From: Calothrix anomala FACHB-343
GTDB lineage: Bacteria; Cyanobacteriota; Cyanobacteriia; Cyanobacteriales; Nostocaceae
Assembly (NCBI RefSeq): GCF_014696435.1
Contig: NZ_JACJQG010000013.1
Span: 62,001-126,000 of the forward strand
Reading direction: 5' to 3'
DNA length: 64,000 nt
The position numbers were made by a program, and so were the translations under genes. The notes below the pieces were generated by a model. It searched no databases, had not been told where the DNA came from, and worked only from the letters and a program-made list of their open reading frames with translations. Shown here piece after piece: positions 17,369 through 26,649 of the stretch (its first letter is position 1; every line of letters begins with the position of its first letter).

Positions 17369-20300
17369 CTAAACTTCCTGCTCAATTCTGTAATTCTGCT
17401 GTTGATATTGTGCCATCAACTTTTTAACTTGAGCCGCCACAAGGGGGTGTTTATCTTTTTGCAGTTGAGGTAGGAGTTTGATGATAAAACGGTGTGATAC
17501 TACACTCAGATATGCGATCGCGGCTTCTCTGACAAAACCTGTGGGATGGCGCAAAGCAATCATAATTTCTGGGATTGTCAAGCGAATTTGGCTGACTTTG
17601 GCAAAATGAAAACAGCAAGCTAAACACCAATCAGAGAGAAAATTCGAGATCATCAATAACTGTCGCAGGCGATCGCTAATTGATAATTGTTGATATTCAA
17701 CTAATCCTGAGGCTGTCAACAGATAAAGTTTTTCTTCATAGGAGCGCCGATCTAAAATATTCAGCAACAAAGATTTACAGGAAAGATTCACCGTGTGATC
17801 GAGAATTTCCAAACCTCGCGCTAAGTCGATACTTGAATCAGAGCGAATATTAAAGGCTGCTGCTTGCATCTTGTCTGGAGAATACAATAACTTCAGTAAC
17901 AGTAATAATCTTTCTTTTACATCTATTTCTAACTCTAGAAGTGCGCGTTGCAGTAACTCAAAAACTTCTTTTGCTTGCTGGTTAGTAATAGTTTGCAGTA
18001 ATGTAAAGTCGATGTAAGCTGCATAAATACTGCCTAAAAATTTGAGTTCCTCCTTAATTAAATTTTCTACTCTACTTTCATAAAATTTATCCTCTAAGCT
18101 TTTAATTTCTGGTTGTTTATGTATTTTTAATAAGCTGCGCAGAATATGAATTCTGCTAGAACCCCAAGATTGTTCTAAGTTTTGCCATAAACAATCCACA
18201 GCTTCCGAAGTACCTATTTGGGCAATGGTACGCCAAGCATATACACGTACTAGTTCAGGTTTGTAAATATTGGTAGCTAGATCCAACAGCATTTCTATGG
18301 CTTCATTTTCTAGCTGTACTAAAGCACGCATTGCTGTGTTACGGGTGGATTTATAGTAAAGTGCCCCTAAGAGTGCCGAATAATATTCTTCTAACTTAGT
18401 AGCTGCGATCATGTCCAAGACAGCACAACGTACTCGTAAAGACTCATCTTGCAATAAATGGGGGATATGAACTCGTAAGGCTTGTAAATAAACGGCTTCT
18501 CTTAAAGCTTTAACTCCATTCACCCGTTCTCGTTCGTTTTTGTGAGTCAGCATTCGCCGCATAGCTTTAGTCGCCGCAACTTTTTGCATTGGCGTTCCTT
18601 GACGTAGGAGTAAGGCGGCTGCGGTGGCGCGGATCAGTGAATGTTGTCGGGGGTGGAGATACTCTTCTAATAAGCTTAAATTGGGATGTGGTTCGGCTAG
18701 CCAAACGTAGCGCAAAGCCAAAGCAAACACCTCTGGTGTCACATTATCTTCAGACTGTTCTAATAAAGGACGAACATAGGGTAAATAAATCGGTTGCGCC
18801 TCAGCCATGAGCATAACTTCTAAGCTTTGGCATTGTAAGTCCGGCGGTAATTTTACTAGTAAGGGTGCTAAAACTTCTACCGCACCATGCAAATCAATTT
18901 GGGCTAAAAGTTCAATACAAGAACGTTTATCTGCTAAACTCCCCTTTTCGCCTAAAGCCTTAACTACTCCTTGTTGAAATACTCGTAAACCCACATTTGC
19001 AGCACTGAGTTCGCCTCTGTCTGCACTGAACACGAGTAAGTCTACATAGCGCGATCGCAGTAACATCACTACTTTTAAACAAATCGCAGCTACGATTACT
19101 GTTTCCAGAATAAACACCCATTTTTTTAAATCTTCTGGGACATAGCGATCGCAAAAGATTAAAGTCACAAAAATTACTACTCCGGCAAAACCTGTAGCGA
19201 TCGCTTCTGCCGTTCCCCCCGATAATATTTGTGTGCGATTGCGAATTCTTTCGGGAATTGGTTGGTAAAGTGCCGGGCCGCTACTCATAATAAAGGTGTA
19301 GCGCAAAAGTTCATCGCAGAATTTGAGAATTACTAACCCCCAGAAAAAGTTGGGTAATTCCACACCAGTAATCACATTGAAAAAGGTGATTCCGGCGGGA
19401 ATTAAACAACCTACAGTAATTGGTAACAGTGCGGCGGCAAAAAATACACCTAAGCGTTCAATGAGGCGGCTAGAAATAAACCACTGTGTCATTAACTCAC
19501 ACAGTCCGACGATACCGCCAAATAATCCCAAAAAGCTAGCTAAGTCTTTTTCACCAAAATTAGATTTCAACTCGCGCAGATATTGAAAGTCTATCAGCAA
19601 GCCAATCACTTGCAAAAGACCAACAAAGCCAAATAGCAGCCAGATATAACGTCTGAGTGGTACTTCTAGACGGCGGTGTCTAGCGGTTGCTTCTTGAAAA
19701 TTGAGCTTTTGTGGCGCATCGGGAAAGGCTTCGCGATAGTGATGACTGAGGTAAAAGAGAATGCCTGTACCAAAAATAATCAATACACAAGCAATAATAA
19801 TGACTTTATTCAGCTTGGCGAATGCTAATAGCCAAGGTAAACTAAAGCCACTGATTACATCAGCTACTAATAAACCGCTACTCACCAGTGGATAGGTGCG
19901 CTTAATCTCACGAATATTAAATAATTGATTAGCTACGATTGAAGTATTCAGATCGTTGACTACATACAGTGCGTCTACCCACAGCCGCATTAAAAAGACA
20001 AGAATAATTGTCCAGTAAGAAATTTGTATTCCCGAATGCAAGAATACTAATATGAGTAATGGCGTCACCATACAAGGTGCGATCGCCACAATTACCCAGC
20101 GCAAGGGAAAAATCTTTTGTAACCCGGAGTATAAAAAAACCAATCCAAAACCCAGGGCGGCACTAGCCATATACACCAAAGGTAAAGGATTAGCACCATA
20201 TTCATCTAAAAATAACGCTACTGTACTGTCTTCCGCCCATCGTAATCCTACAGATACGATTGTATAAAAAACAAACATTAGCCATGTCCGTTCAGTCTCC

Positions 20301-20380
20301 TCAGGCCGAAGATTCAACCAATGTAGCAGCCGAGACGGAATGCCTTTATTTGCAGTTAACCAGGTATGTTTTAGTTCCAT
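17369..20380 (-). CDS. NTT/MFS-like membrane transporter fused to a HEAT-repeat domain
   Basis: The 1003-residue protein has two parts. Residues about 30-440 carry 12 hydrophobic segments resembling the ATP/ADP translocase-type (NTT/Tlc) branch of the MFS fold. Residues about 440-1000 are soluble and built of HEAT-like helical repeats (for example LRVRCAVLDMIAA, TRNTAMRALVQLENEAIE, ELVRVYAWRTIAQIG, GFVREAAIAYLSVV). Proteins of this layout occur in cyanobacteria, but the transported substrate is not known. HEAT repeats usually hold partner proteins, so a sensing or scaffold role is possible. It is a single gene; infC lies upstream on the same strand, 323 bases away with a hairpin between. Confidence 0.75.
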   Translation of the reverse strand: MELKHTWLTANKGIPSRLLHWLNLRPEETERTWLMFVFYTIVSVGLRWAEDSTVALFLDEYGANPLPLVYMASAALGFGLVFLYSGLQKIFPLRWVIVAIAPCMVTPLLILVFLHSGIQISYWTIILVFLMRLWVDALYVVNDLNTSIVANQLFNIREIKRTYPLVSSGLLVADVISGFSLPWLLAFAKLNKVIIIACVLIIFGTGILFYLSHHYREAFPDAPQKLNFQEATARHRRLEVPLRRYIWLLFGFVGLLQVIGLLIDFQYLRELKSNFGEKDLASFLGLFGGIVGLCELMTQWFISSRLIERLGVFFAAALLPITVGCLIPAGITFFNVITGVELPNFFWGLVILKFCDELLRYTFIMSSGPALYQPIPERIRNRTQILSGGTAEAIATGFAGVVIFVTLIFCDRYVPEDLKKWVFILETVIVAAICLKVVMLLRSRYVDLLVFSADRGELSAANVGLRVFQQGVVKALGEKGSLADKRSCIELLAQIDLHGAVEVLAPLLVKLPPDLQCQSLEVMLMAEAQPIYLPYVRPLLEQSEDNVTPEVFALALRYVWLAEPHPNLSLLEEYLHPRQHSLIRATAAALLLRQGTPMQKVAATKAMRRMLTHKNERERVNGVKALREAVYLQALRVHIPHLLQDESLRVRCAVLDMIAATKLEEYYSALLGALYYKSTRNTAMRALVQLENEAIEMLLDLATNIYKPELVRVYAWRTIAQIGTSEAVDCLWQNLEQSWGSSRIHILRSLLKIHKQPEIKSLEDKFYESRVENLIKEELKFLGSIYAAYIDFTLLQTITNQQAKEVFELLQRALLELEIDVKERLLLLLKLLYSPDKMQAAAFNIRSDSSIDLARGLEILDHTVNLSCKSLLLNILDRRSYEEKLYLLTASGLVEYQQLSISDRLRQLLMISNFLSDWCLACCFHFAKVSQIRLTIPEIMIALRHPTGFVREAAIAYLSVVSHRFIIKLLPQLQKDKHPLVAAQVKKLMAQYQQQNYRIEQEV

Positions 20381-20426
20381 TCAGCTTTTTTTCTGGTATT
20401 TGTACTGTGCATTGGGCATTGGGCAT

Positions 20427-20461
20427 AAAAAGTCAAAAGTCAAAAGTCAAAAGTCAAAAAT
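20427..20461. repeat. Tandem heptamer repeat (AAAAGTC type)
   Basis: Four consecutive AAAAGTC units upstream of the HEAT-repeat transporter gene. Its reverse complement forms the repeat at 22924-22952. Confidence 0.9.
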
Positions 20462-20571
20462 ATTTCTGAATGCGTGAATTTTGAATTTTGAATTGATTTT
20501 GTCCCCCTTCCCTTGTCCCCTAGCCCCTAAATAAAAGGGATTGTCACAGAACTTACCTAGAAATGGCAAAA

Positions 20572-20616
20572 GTCCTGAACAACTGAGTATTATTTTTCCC
20601 TCTCAGCGTTCAGGAC
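20572..20616 (-). terminator. Hairpin downstream of infC, probable terminator
   Basis: GTCCTGAAC (20572-20580) pairs with GTTCAGGAC (20608-20616), and CTGAG (20583-20587) with CTCAG (20602-20606). On the minus strand it lies about 90 bases after the infC stop and is followed by a short T run (ACTTTTGCC). The stem is strong but the U-tract is weak. Confidence 0.55.
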
Positions 20617-20703
20617 TATCATGTTTTCAGAAATTCCGCCGACTTGGATATCGGCTTTAAGTCTTCAATTAAGGTTTACAATTCTGGCAGCGAATAAGGA
20701 ACA

Positions 20704-21237
20704 TTACTTTTTCGGAGAAATCAGCATCATCATGTTCCTTCCTTCTTTTTTCGGTGCTTGTTGCACCTCGCCAAATGGCTCTAAATCAGTCGCCATTCGC
20801 TTGAGTAAATCTTCTGCTAAGTCACTGTGCTGAATTTCCCGACCCCGGAACATCACAGTAGCCTTAACTTTATCCCCATCCTTGAGAAAGCGTTCTGCTT
20901 GTTTGACGCGCACATTATAGTCGTGTTCTTCTATTTTGTAGCGCATCTTCACTTCCTTGACATCAGCTGTGTGCTGCTTCTTCCGGGCTTCCCGCGCCTT
21001 CTTCTCTTGTTCAAACTTGTATTTCCCGTAGTCCATAATCCGGCAAACTGGCGGATCGGCTTTATCACTTAGCAGCACTAAATCTAACTCTTTTTCTTCA
21101 GCTAGCTGAAGTGCTTCGTGCGGGGGCATAATTCCCAATTGAGCACCATCAGTGTCAATAACACGAATTTTCGGGAAGCGAATACGTTCGTTAATTTGGG
21201 GCAGATCGCGAGTTCGTTTTTTCTCAATCACAGGCAT
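20704..21237 (-). CDS. infC: Translation initiation factor IF-3
   Basis: IF-3 binds the 30S subunit, keeps it apart from 50S and checks start codon-initiator tRNA pairing. The 177 residues include the N-terminal [14 protein letters not shown], the linker [17 protein letters not shown], and the C-terminal domain with [16 protein letters not shown] and [13 protein letters not shown], all diagnostic. ATG 21235-21237 is used as the start. Bacterial infC often starts at ATT; an in-frame ATT lies at codon 4, so a slightly shorter product is possible. It is a single-gene unit here, without rpmI/rplT next to it. Confidence 0.96.
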   Translation of the reverse strand: MPVIEKKRTRDLPQINERIRFPKIRVIDTDGAQLGIMPPHEALQLAEEKELDLVLLSDKADPPVCRIMDYGKYKFEQEKKAREARKKQHTADVKEVKMRYKIEEHDYNVRVKQAERFLKDGDKVKATVMFRGREIQHSDLAEDLLKRMATDLEPFGEVQQAPKKEGRNMMMLISPKK

Positions 21238-21600
21238 TATGATTCGTGGGAGCTCTTTGTTAAGAATTTGGCTTGGTTTTGATTGGCTGAGTTTTTGATT
21301 GATTTGCCTCAGGATAAAGTACTAAAATAGCTGAGGACTTAAAAATGAGCCTTACAGTTATAGCTTAACTAATCCATAAGGTGGTTGTGATTTAGTCTGT
21401 ATTTGTCATTCTACTCAGTCTGAGAGAATTTCTCGAAAATTGTTAATCTAAATTACACAACCTAGACAAGCATTAAGTATTGTATCAATCAGTTAACAAC
21501 TAATTGACATTTAGTTTTACAACTATATTTCCAGAATAGCAATATTACAGATAAAATACCTGGTTACCAATAAAATGTAATATTTTATACAAAAATTAAC

Positions 21601-21663
21601 ATTGGTCATTAGTCATTGGTCATTGGTCAATAGTCAATAGTCAATAGTCATTGGTTATTAGTC
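21601..21663. repeat. Tandem heptamer repeat (ATTGGTC / AATAGTC)
   Basis: About nine 7-bp units with drift between ATTGGTC, ATTAGTC and AATAGTC. Confidence 0.85.
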
Positions 21664-21705
21664 TCCCTTCCCTTGTCCTCCTTGTCCCTCTTCCCTTATC
21701 CATCT

Positions 21706-21783
21706 GCGTAGGTTGGGTTGAGGCTCTGCGAAACCCAACATTTCCAGGGGTTTGTTGGGTTTACACAAGGTAAGCCCAACCTT
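21706..21783. repeat. GTTGGGTT inverted-repeat element, incomplete copy
   Basis: The inner AAACCCAACA / TGTTGGGTTT hairpin and the outer GTAGGTTGGG / CCCAACCT arms are present. The terminal CAATACGGTTCAGTTA repeats found at 28043, 32434 and 54416 are absent. Confidence 0.7.
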
Positions 21784-21866
21784 ATATCTTAGAAGAAGTG
21801 GTAGACCGTATTGGCTTTTAAGATGGAAAGGAAGAGGATTTCCAAATTCAAAAACGGGAGGCAGGT

Positions 21867-22820
21867 GTGACAGTTGGGATAAACTGGCAACAGAGGGTTG
21901 GTAATCAGAGAGACTGGATTTGGCGAGGTTGGCAAACCCGCTATACTTATATCCGCTCTGCCCAAAATCAACAAAAGACTGTACCTTTAATTTTGTTGCA
22001 TGGCTTTGGTGCTTCTATTGGTCATTGGCGACACAATTTAGAAGTATTGGCAGAACACCACACAGTCTATGCTCTAGATATGCTGGGTTTTGGTGCGTCA
22101 GAAAAAGCCGCAGCGAACTACAGCGTAGAATTGTGGGTAGAACAGGTATATGACTTTTGGAAAGCTTTTATTCGTCAACCAGTCATATTAATTGGTAATT
22201 CTAATGGTTCGCTCATATCTTTAGCTGCTGCCGCCACTCATCCGGATATGGTGCAAGGTATAGTTATGATGAGCTTGCCTGACCCTACATTAGAGCAAGA
22301 AGCAATTCCGGCTGCAATGCGACCGATTTTAATGCCAATTATCACCACCATTAAAAAGATCGTCGCTTCCCCAATGGTGCTAAAACCTGTGTTTAATTTT
22401 GTGCGTCAACCCAGTGTATTACGCCGTTGGGCTAGTCTTGCCTATGCTAATCCAGAAGCGATTACCGATGAATTAATAGATATTTTAGCCGGGCCGCCAC
22501 AAGATAGAGGTTCTGCTCGTGCTTTTAGCGCCTTATTTAGAGCGGCTATGGGTGTGAACTTTAGCCCTAGTGTCAAGACTATGTTGCCAAATTTAACAAT
22601 TCCCATGCTTTTGATTTGGGGACAAAAAGACCGATTTGTGCCGCCAATACTTGCTAATCAATTTGCGCAATACAATGAGAAATTGCAAGTACTCAACTTA
22701 GAAAATGTGGGTCATTGCCCCCATGATGAAAGTCCAGAGGAAGTAAACCAGGCTATTTTAAATTGGATTAATCAATGTCTTGAAGCTAGTGAAAAGCTTG
22801 TGACTTTGCCTAATCAGTAA
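21867..22820 (+). CDS. Alpha/beta-fold hydrolase
   Basis: This 317-residue protein has a complete alpha/beta-hydrolase layout: oxyanion-hole HGFG (45-48), nucleophile elbow GNSNG with Ser112, the acid in WGQKDRF, and His in GHCPHDESP near the C-terminus. The GNSNGS elbow is typical of a plant/cyanobacterial group that includes pheophytinase-like and other chloroplast hydrolases, so an ester substrate such as a chlorophyll derivative is possible but not shown. The start is GTG 21867, preceded by GGGAGG. It is a single-gene unit. Confidence 0.85.
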   Translation: MTVGINWQQRVGNQRDWIWRGWQTRYTYIRSAQNQQKTVPLILLHGFGASIGHWRHNLEVLAEHHTVYALDMLGFGASEKAAANYSVELWVEQVYDFWKAFIRQPVILIGNSNGSLISLAAAATHPDMVQGIVMMSLPDPTLEQEAIPAAMRPILMPIITTIKKIVASPMVLKPVFNFVRQPSVLRRWASLAYANPEAITDELIDILAGPPQDRGSARAFSALFRAAMGVNFSPSVKTMLPNLTIPMLLIWGQKDRFVPPILANQFAQYNEKLQVLNLENVGHCPHDESPEEVNQAILNWINQCLEASEKLVTLPNQ

Positions 22821-22923
22821 TTCTGCTTTAGTTAGAACTTGAGTTTTGATATCAAGCCCATAGTACAACAAGGCCTAAATAAAGCTACCATTTGAAACAG
22901 TCACAAGCCTTGATTTATTAAGC

Positions 22924-22952
22924 TTTTGACTTTTGACTTTTGACTTTTGACT
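22924..22952. repeat. Tandem heptamer repeat (CTTTTGA type)
   Basis: Four consecutive CTTTTGA units between the hydrolase and the BON-domain gene. Confidence 0.9.
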
Positions 22953-22966
22953 TCCCCATAGCGGTA

Positions 22967-23353
22967 CTAGCCTATGGTTACTTGGTTGGTTTCCACACCT
23001 GTAGCACCATTAACTGAACGGGCGACAGAAACCATGCGAGTGAGAATTTCTTGGCTAGGTACTTTACCTTTGAGTACTACAGTTCCTCCTGTTTGAGCAA
23101 CCCACAGGGTATTAATATCATCCAGTTGAGCATCTTGATCAAAAGCTAGCGCTACTCGCTTGGCTAAACCACTTTGATCGTATTCTCCGTTTAATCCTAA
23201 ACGTTCTGGGGGAATAGATTGGGTAGTAGTAGAACCAGCAGTAGTTTCTGGTGCAAAGGTTGCATTAGAACCTTGTGGTACAGCTTGGGGAGTAGGGTTT
23301 ACTTCTGCGTTTTGTGGTTTTTCTAATCCAAATAATCTTTTGAGCCAACCCAT
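22967..23353 (-). CDS. BON-domain protein
   Basis: The 128-residue protein starts MGWLKRLFGLEK, followed by a low-complexity Pro/Thr/Gln linker (residues 13-50). It ends with a single BON domain (about 60-128: GLAKRVALAFDQDAQL, GTVVLKGKVPSQE, GATGVETNQVTI). BON domains bind phospholipid or ligands and often occur in envelope proteins. There is no obvious signal peptide; the N-terminal amphipathic stretch might touch the membrane. It converges on the alpha/beta hydrolase and diverges from ilvN. The exact role is unknown. Confidence 0.8.
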   Translation of the reverse strand: MGWLKRLFGLEKPQNAEVNPTPQAVPQGSNATFAPETTAGSTTTQSIPPERLGLNGEYDQSGLAKRVALAFDQDAQLDDINTLWVAQTGGTVVLKGKVPSQEILTRMVSVARSVNGATGVETNQVTIG

Positions 23354-23629
23354 AAAATCTTGTCTCCTATCAGAATTGCTTACAATCTGAGGATAAAATT
23401 CTTAGCGACTGTTGACATCTGCCAGTAAAAAGATATGTATTGTTAGGAGTTTATGCTTGCAGGATGATTTGTGGGCAATTTAAACTCAAGCTAAAAGTTT
23501 AATCAGTGCTGTCTTAAGTTTAAAATTAGAGATCATATTTATTTAGAAATTTAGTAGGCAGTACTTGTAGGGCAAGCATTAGCTAATGTTTTTATTAGTC
23601 AAATGAAGCCTGAGCCTGTGTTGGCAAAC

Positions 23630-24151
23630 ATGAAACATACCCTTTCAGTTCTGGTAGAAGATGAGGCGGGTGTTCTGTCCCGCATTTCGAGTTTATTTGC
23701 CCGTCGCGGTTTTAATATAGAAAGCCTTGCTGTTGGCCCGGCTGAACAGGGAGGCGTTTCCCGAATCACGATGGTGGTACCTGGTGACGATCGCGTGATT
23801 GAACAGCTGACCAAACAATTATACAAGCTGGTCAATGTCCTGAAGGTGCAGGATATTACAGAAACTCCCTGCGTTGAACGAGAATTGATGCTTGTCAAGG
23901 TGAATGCTACTAGCAGCAACCGCTCAGAAGTGATCGAATTATCTCAGATTTTTCGGGCGCGAGTGGTAGATGTGGCGGAAGATTCGCTGACGCTGGAGGT
24001 AGTGGGCGATCCTGGGAAGTTGGTGGCGATTGTGCAGGTGCTACAGAAGTTTGGGCTGAGGGAAATAGCCCGCACTGGTAAAATTTCTCTAACCCGTGAA
24101 TCGGGTGTGAATACTGAATTGCTGAAATCTTTGGAAGCAAAGGTGAGTTAG
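23630..24151 (+). CDS. ilvN: Acetolactate synthase regulatory (small) subunit
   Basis: This is the small subunit of acetohydroxyacid synthase, the first common enzyme of valine, leucine and isoleucine synthesis. It binds valine through its ACT domain and stimulates the catalytic IlvB subunit. The family start [20 protein letters not shown], with the ACT core [11 protein letters not shown], is plain. The second half (ERELMLVKV to the end) is the C-terminal domain. ATG 23630 gives 173 residues and matches the family start. An in-frame ATG at 23603 would add nine unusual residues. No ilvB is in the window, which is normal in cyanobacteria where the subunits are unlinked. Confidence 0.95.
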   Translation: MKHTLSVLVEDEAGVLSRISSLFARRGFNIESLAVGPAEQGGVSRITMVVPGDDRVIEQLTKQLYKLVNVLKVQDITETPCVERELMLVKVNATSSNRSEVIELSQIFRARVVDVAEDSLTLEVVGDPGKLVAIVQVLQKFGLREIARTGKISLTRESGVNTELLKSLEAKVS

Positions 24152-24264
24152 CATCATTAAACAGATTGGCGATAGACGCAATCTTGTCATGAGTTTGTAA
24201 TATCTACGTCAAAACCATGTGTCATATTGAATTTGGTATTTGGTTACAAAATGCTTTGATTTCG

Positions 24265-24312
24265 GTTAGAGGTGGGTTTGCCTACCTTTAACTGAATTTT
24301 TTCTTTTTTAGG
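24265..24312 (+). terminator. Rho-independent terminator downstream of ilvN
   Basis: A 12-bp stem (GTTAGAGGTGGG at 24265-24276 with CCTACCTTTAAC at 24281-24292, two G-T pairs) has a TTTG loop and is followed by GAATTTTTTCTTTTTT. Confidence 0.85.
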
Positions 24313-24387
24313 GTTTAGCCAAGCTTTATCAGTTATTTTCTGCCAAGAACCAGATTTATCCTGCTATTTTTGCCATGTGATACCATT

Positions 24388-26544
24388 TCACTTGAGATAA
24401 ATCAGCAAGTTTAATCCGGGGATGGTACGGGAAAGCGTCCACAGTACTAAGGTGATATACAGTAAACCCAAGCTCCACTGATACCAACCAAGTGTAGCAA
24501 TTATGCTCGGTAAATGCTCATCTCGCATCCGAATATCGTTAAAGCCTAACCGTACTAAGTTATTCAAGCTAAAGTCATAATAGTTCAGCCAGTTCCAGCG
24601 CCGATCCCATAAAAGATGCATATAGCGATCGCGGAATGTGGGATTTCGGGGAATGACAGGTAAGCGTCCAATTAGTAATCGTAGCTGGCGAAAGGTACCA
24701 TCTTCTGTGAAGTAAGAAACCTCTAATAAGTCGTGATATCGCCCTTGTTGATACAGTCGCATTAGTAATATTACTGGTACGGGGACAATAATCGTTAACA
24801 GACATCCTAGAGTTAGCCAAGGTTGTTCTGCACTGCGAAAAATGGCTAATAAGCTGAAAAATTCTAAGCTGGTAAAACTTACTAATATAGAAATAGTTTC
24901 GTAATATGTAGGGATAATTGGTGTAGGACGCAGACGACGATAGCGATCCACAAGCCAAAATATTAAGCCAAAAAAGGCGATCGCAACACCACCAACGCCA
25001 AAAGCGAGCCAAATATTTGTACCATAGCCACTCAGTAGCAGTAGTAAAGTTAACGCTAACCAACTCCAAGCTAGGAGTAACCAGCTACCTAATGATAGAG
25101 GTTCGCTGACAATCAAGCGATCGCGTACTTGGTTATAGGTATCTAAATCAATGTCTCCTAAAGTCAGTAATTCACTGCTGTTACGAAATAATTTAACTTG
25201 ACGGCGTTGAGCGATCGCTTCTGCTTGCTTGGCAGTAAAACCTAATCGCTTTAAACTAGCTAAAGGAGCCTTATTAATATTTGTAGACAGCAAACGATGG
25301 CTTAACTCCCGCAGTCGCAATCGCTGTTTTGTATACTCCAGTTGATTAGCATCAGCAATTTGCTGTTGCTGACGGAAATTTTGTCCTAAATTACGTAATA
25401 CATTCTGATTTCCTTGCAAAGTCGGGACGCAAAATCTCTTACCAATTTCACCAGAATTACCTAAAATCTTGGCTTGATTCGAGTTAAAACTCAAACCAGC
25501 CACAGTTAAAAAAGCATCTTGAGCAAAATTTGCATCGCTAAAATCTGCCAAGTTGAGAATACTAGCACCTTGCAAACTCACCGATTGATCGAATTGGGCT
25601 TCGCGAAAAATCACCGCTTGATCGAATGTCGCATCTGTTAATAAAAGAAACCCATCAAAATTTGCTTTAGTAAACTGTGCTTGTCCGAAAAAATGCACAT
25701 CAGACAAATCCGTACTTCCCAACCATTGCACAGCATTAAATTTCGCCAATTGTTTAAAATTTGCCAGCTTAAAATTTGCAGCACCTAAAAATACACTATG
25801 TTGAAATTCAGCAGTTTCTTGAAATTGAACTTGCTTAAAACTAGCTTTATTAAAAAAAATACTTTCCTGAAAATTACTTAAATGTCGAAAAATCGCACCA
25901 TTAAAGCTGACATCACGACTGAATCGAGTTTCATTCCAGTGTGTATGCTGAGTAAAAATTGCACCTTGAGCATCTACAGATTGTAAAAAGAAGATATTAG
26001 GAAACCAAACTTCACCATTAAACCGAGTTTGTATTAGCGTTAAAGAACCTCGAAATACTGTAATTTCACTAGCTGCTGCTTGCGTCTCTAAAAGCGAACG
26101 GCAATCTTTAGAATTAGGTAAACCAACAGCGAGAGATTGCAAACAAACTAGGCGTAAACTTTCCAATTGTTCTTTTTCAGTTGGGGTAAAAATTGGCGCT
26201 ATCTCTTGAGCATAAAGGGGAGTCCTTAAACCTAAATCGCTCCCCAGAAAATCCCCCTGAATCAGAGAATAACTCAGATCTAAACCTAAAGAATTGGCAC
26301 GGTTTTTTTGTAATTCTTTCCGCAGCAATTGGTAAAAATTATCACGGAAGCTGGCATTTTCTGGACGTAAATCAATCACCATCTGCCGTAAATCTACGGT
26401 TAAATTACCTTCGCGGAGTATTGGTGTCTTTAACCGTTCTTGTAATAACTCCATAGTTAAAGGTGTACGCTGAATTGAAGTTTGAACTGCAAAAGCTGGT
26501 AGAGGAAATAAAAATAGAATAATTAATAAAACGCAAAGAAACAT
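24388..26544 (-). CDS. Secreted/membrane pentapeptide-repeat protein with an internal helix-hairpin-helix segment
   Basis: With start ATG 26544 the protein has 718 residues and a textbook signal peptide (MFLCVLLIILFLFPLPAFA). Numbering from an upstream TTG at 26649, residues about 200-385 form loose pentapeptide (A/N/F-x-x-x-F) repeats such as GAIFRHLSNFQESIF. Residues about 458-512 resemble a ComEA-type helix-hairpin-helix pair (INKAPLASLKRLGFTAKQA, then FRNSSELLTLGDIDL). Five membrane segments follow (about 523-750). The 35 residues between TTG 26649 and ATG 26544 are encoded by a dispersed ACGCAAAG/CGCAGAG repeat and are probably not translated. The stop of the oxidoreductase upstream touches the TTG. 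The function is unknown. Confidence 0.75.
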   Translation of the reverse strand: MFLCVLLIILFLFPLPAFAVQTSIQRTPLTMELLQERLKTPILREGNLTVDLRQMVIDLRPENASFRDNFYQLLRKELQKNRANSLGLDLSYSLIQGDFLGSDLGLRTPLYAQEIAPIFTPTEKEQLESLRLVCLQSLAVGLPNSKDCRSLLETQAAASEITVFRGSLTLIQTRFNGEVWFPNIFFLQSVDAQGAIFTQHTHWNETRFSRDVSFNGAIFRHLSNFQESIFFNKASFKQVQFQETAEFQHSVFLGAANFKLANFKQLAKFNAVQWLGSTDLSDVHFFGQAQFTKANFDGFLLLTDATFDQAVIFREAQFDQSVSLQGASILNLADFSDANFAQDAFLTVAGLSFNSNQAKILGNSGEIGKRFCVPTLQGNQNVLRNLGQNFRQQQQIADANQLEYTKQRLRLRELSHRLLSTNINKAPLASLKRLGFTAKQAEAIAQRRQVKLFRNSSELLTLGDIDLDTYNQVRDRLIVSEPLSLGSWLLLAWSWLALTLLLLLSGYGTNIWLAFGVGGVAIAFFGLIFWLVDRYRRLRPTPIIPTYYETISILVSFTSLEFFSLLAIFRSAEQPWLTLGCLLTIIVPVPVILLMRLYQQGRYHDLLEVSYFTEDGTFRQLRLLIGRLPVIPRNPTFRDRYMHLLWDRRWNWLNYYDFSLNNLVRLGFNDIRMRDEHLPSIIATLGWYQWSLGLLYITLVLWTLSRTIPGLNLLIYLK

Positions 26545-26630
26545 AGGAAAAAGCGCAGAGGATCGCAGAGAAAATACTTTGCGTACCTTTGCGTATAACC
26601 TTTGCGTACCTTTGCGTTTCCCAAATAACT
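26530..26630. repeat. Dispersed ACGCAAAG/CGCAGAG repeat at the 5' end of the pentapeptide gene
   Basis: Repeated CTTTGCGTACCTTTGCGTA units and AGCGCAGAGGATCGCAGAG make up the DNA between the oxidoreductase stop and the likely true start of the pentapeptide protein. Related repeats lie at about 319-363, 61918-62042 and 63634-63705. Confidence 0.8.
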
Positions 26631-26649
26631 TACTCAAACTGTTTTTCAA

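Larger units (their letters stand above)
21238..21866. other. Divergent intergenic region with repeats (629 bp)
   Basis: It must hold the infC promoter. It also contains a heptamer array (about 21601-21663, ATTGGTC/AATAGTC variants), pyrimidine-rich TCCCTTGTCC repeats, and one copy of the GTTGGGTT inverted-repeat family at about 21706-21783. That copy has arms GTAGGTTGGGTTGAGG and GTAAGCCCAACC flanking a central AAACCCAACA/TGTTGGGTTT hairpin. It lacks the outer CAATACGG termini seen in the complete elements. No gene is seen. Confidence 0.6.

Noticed and set aside
24575-25069. 164-codon minus-strand frame inside the pentapeptide/HhH gene
   Set aside because: It is in another frame of a well-supported gene and shows no protein-like pattern.
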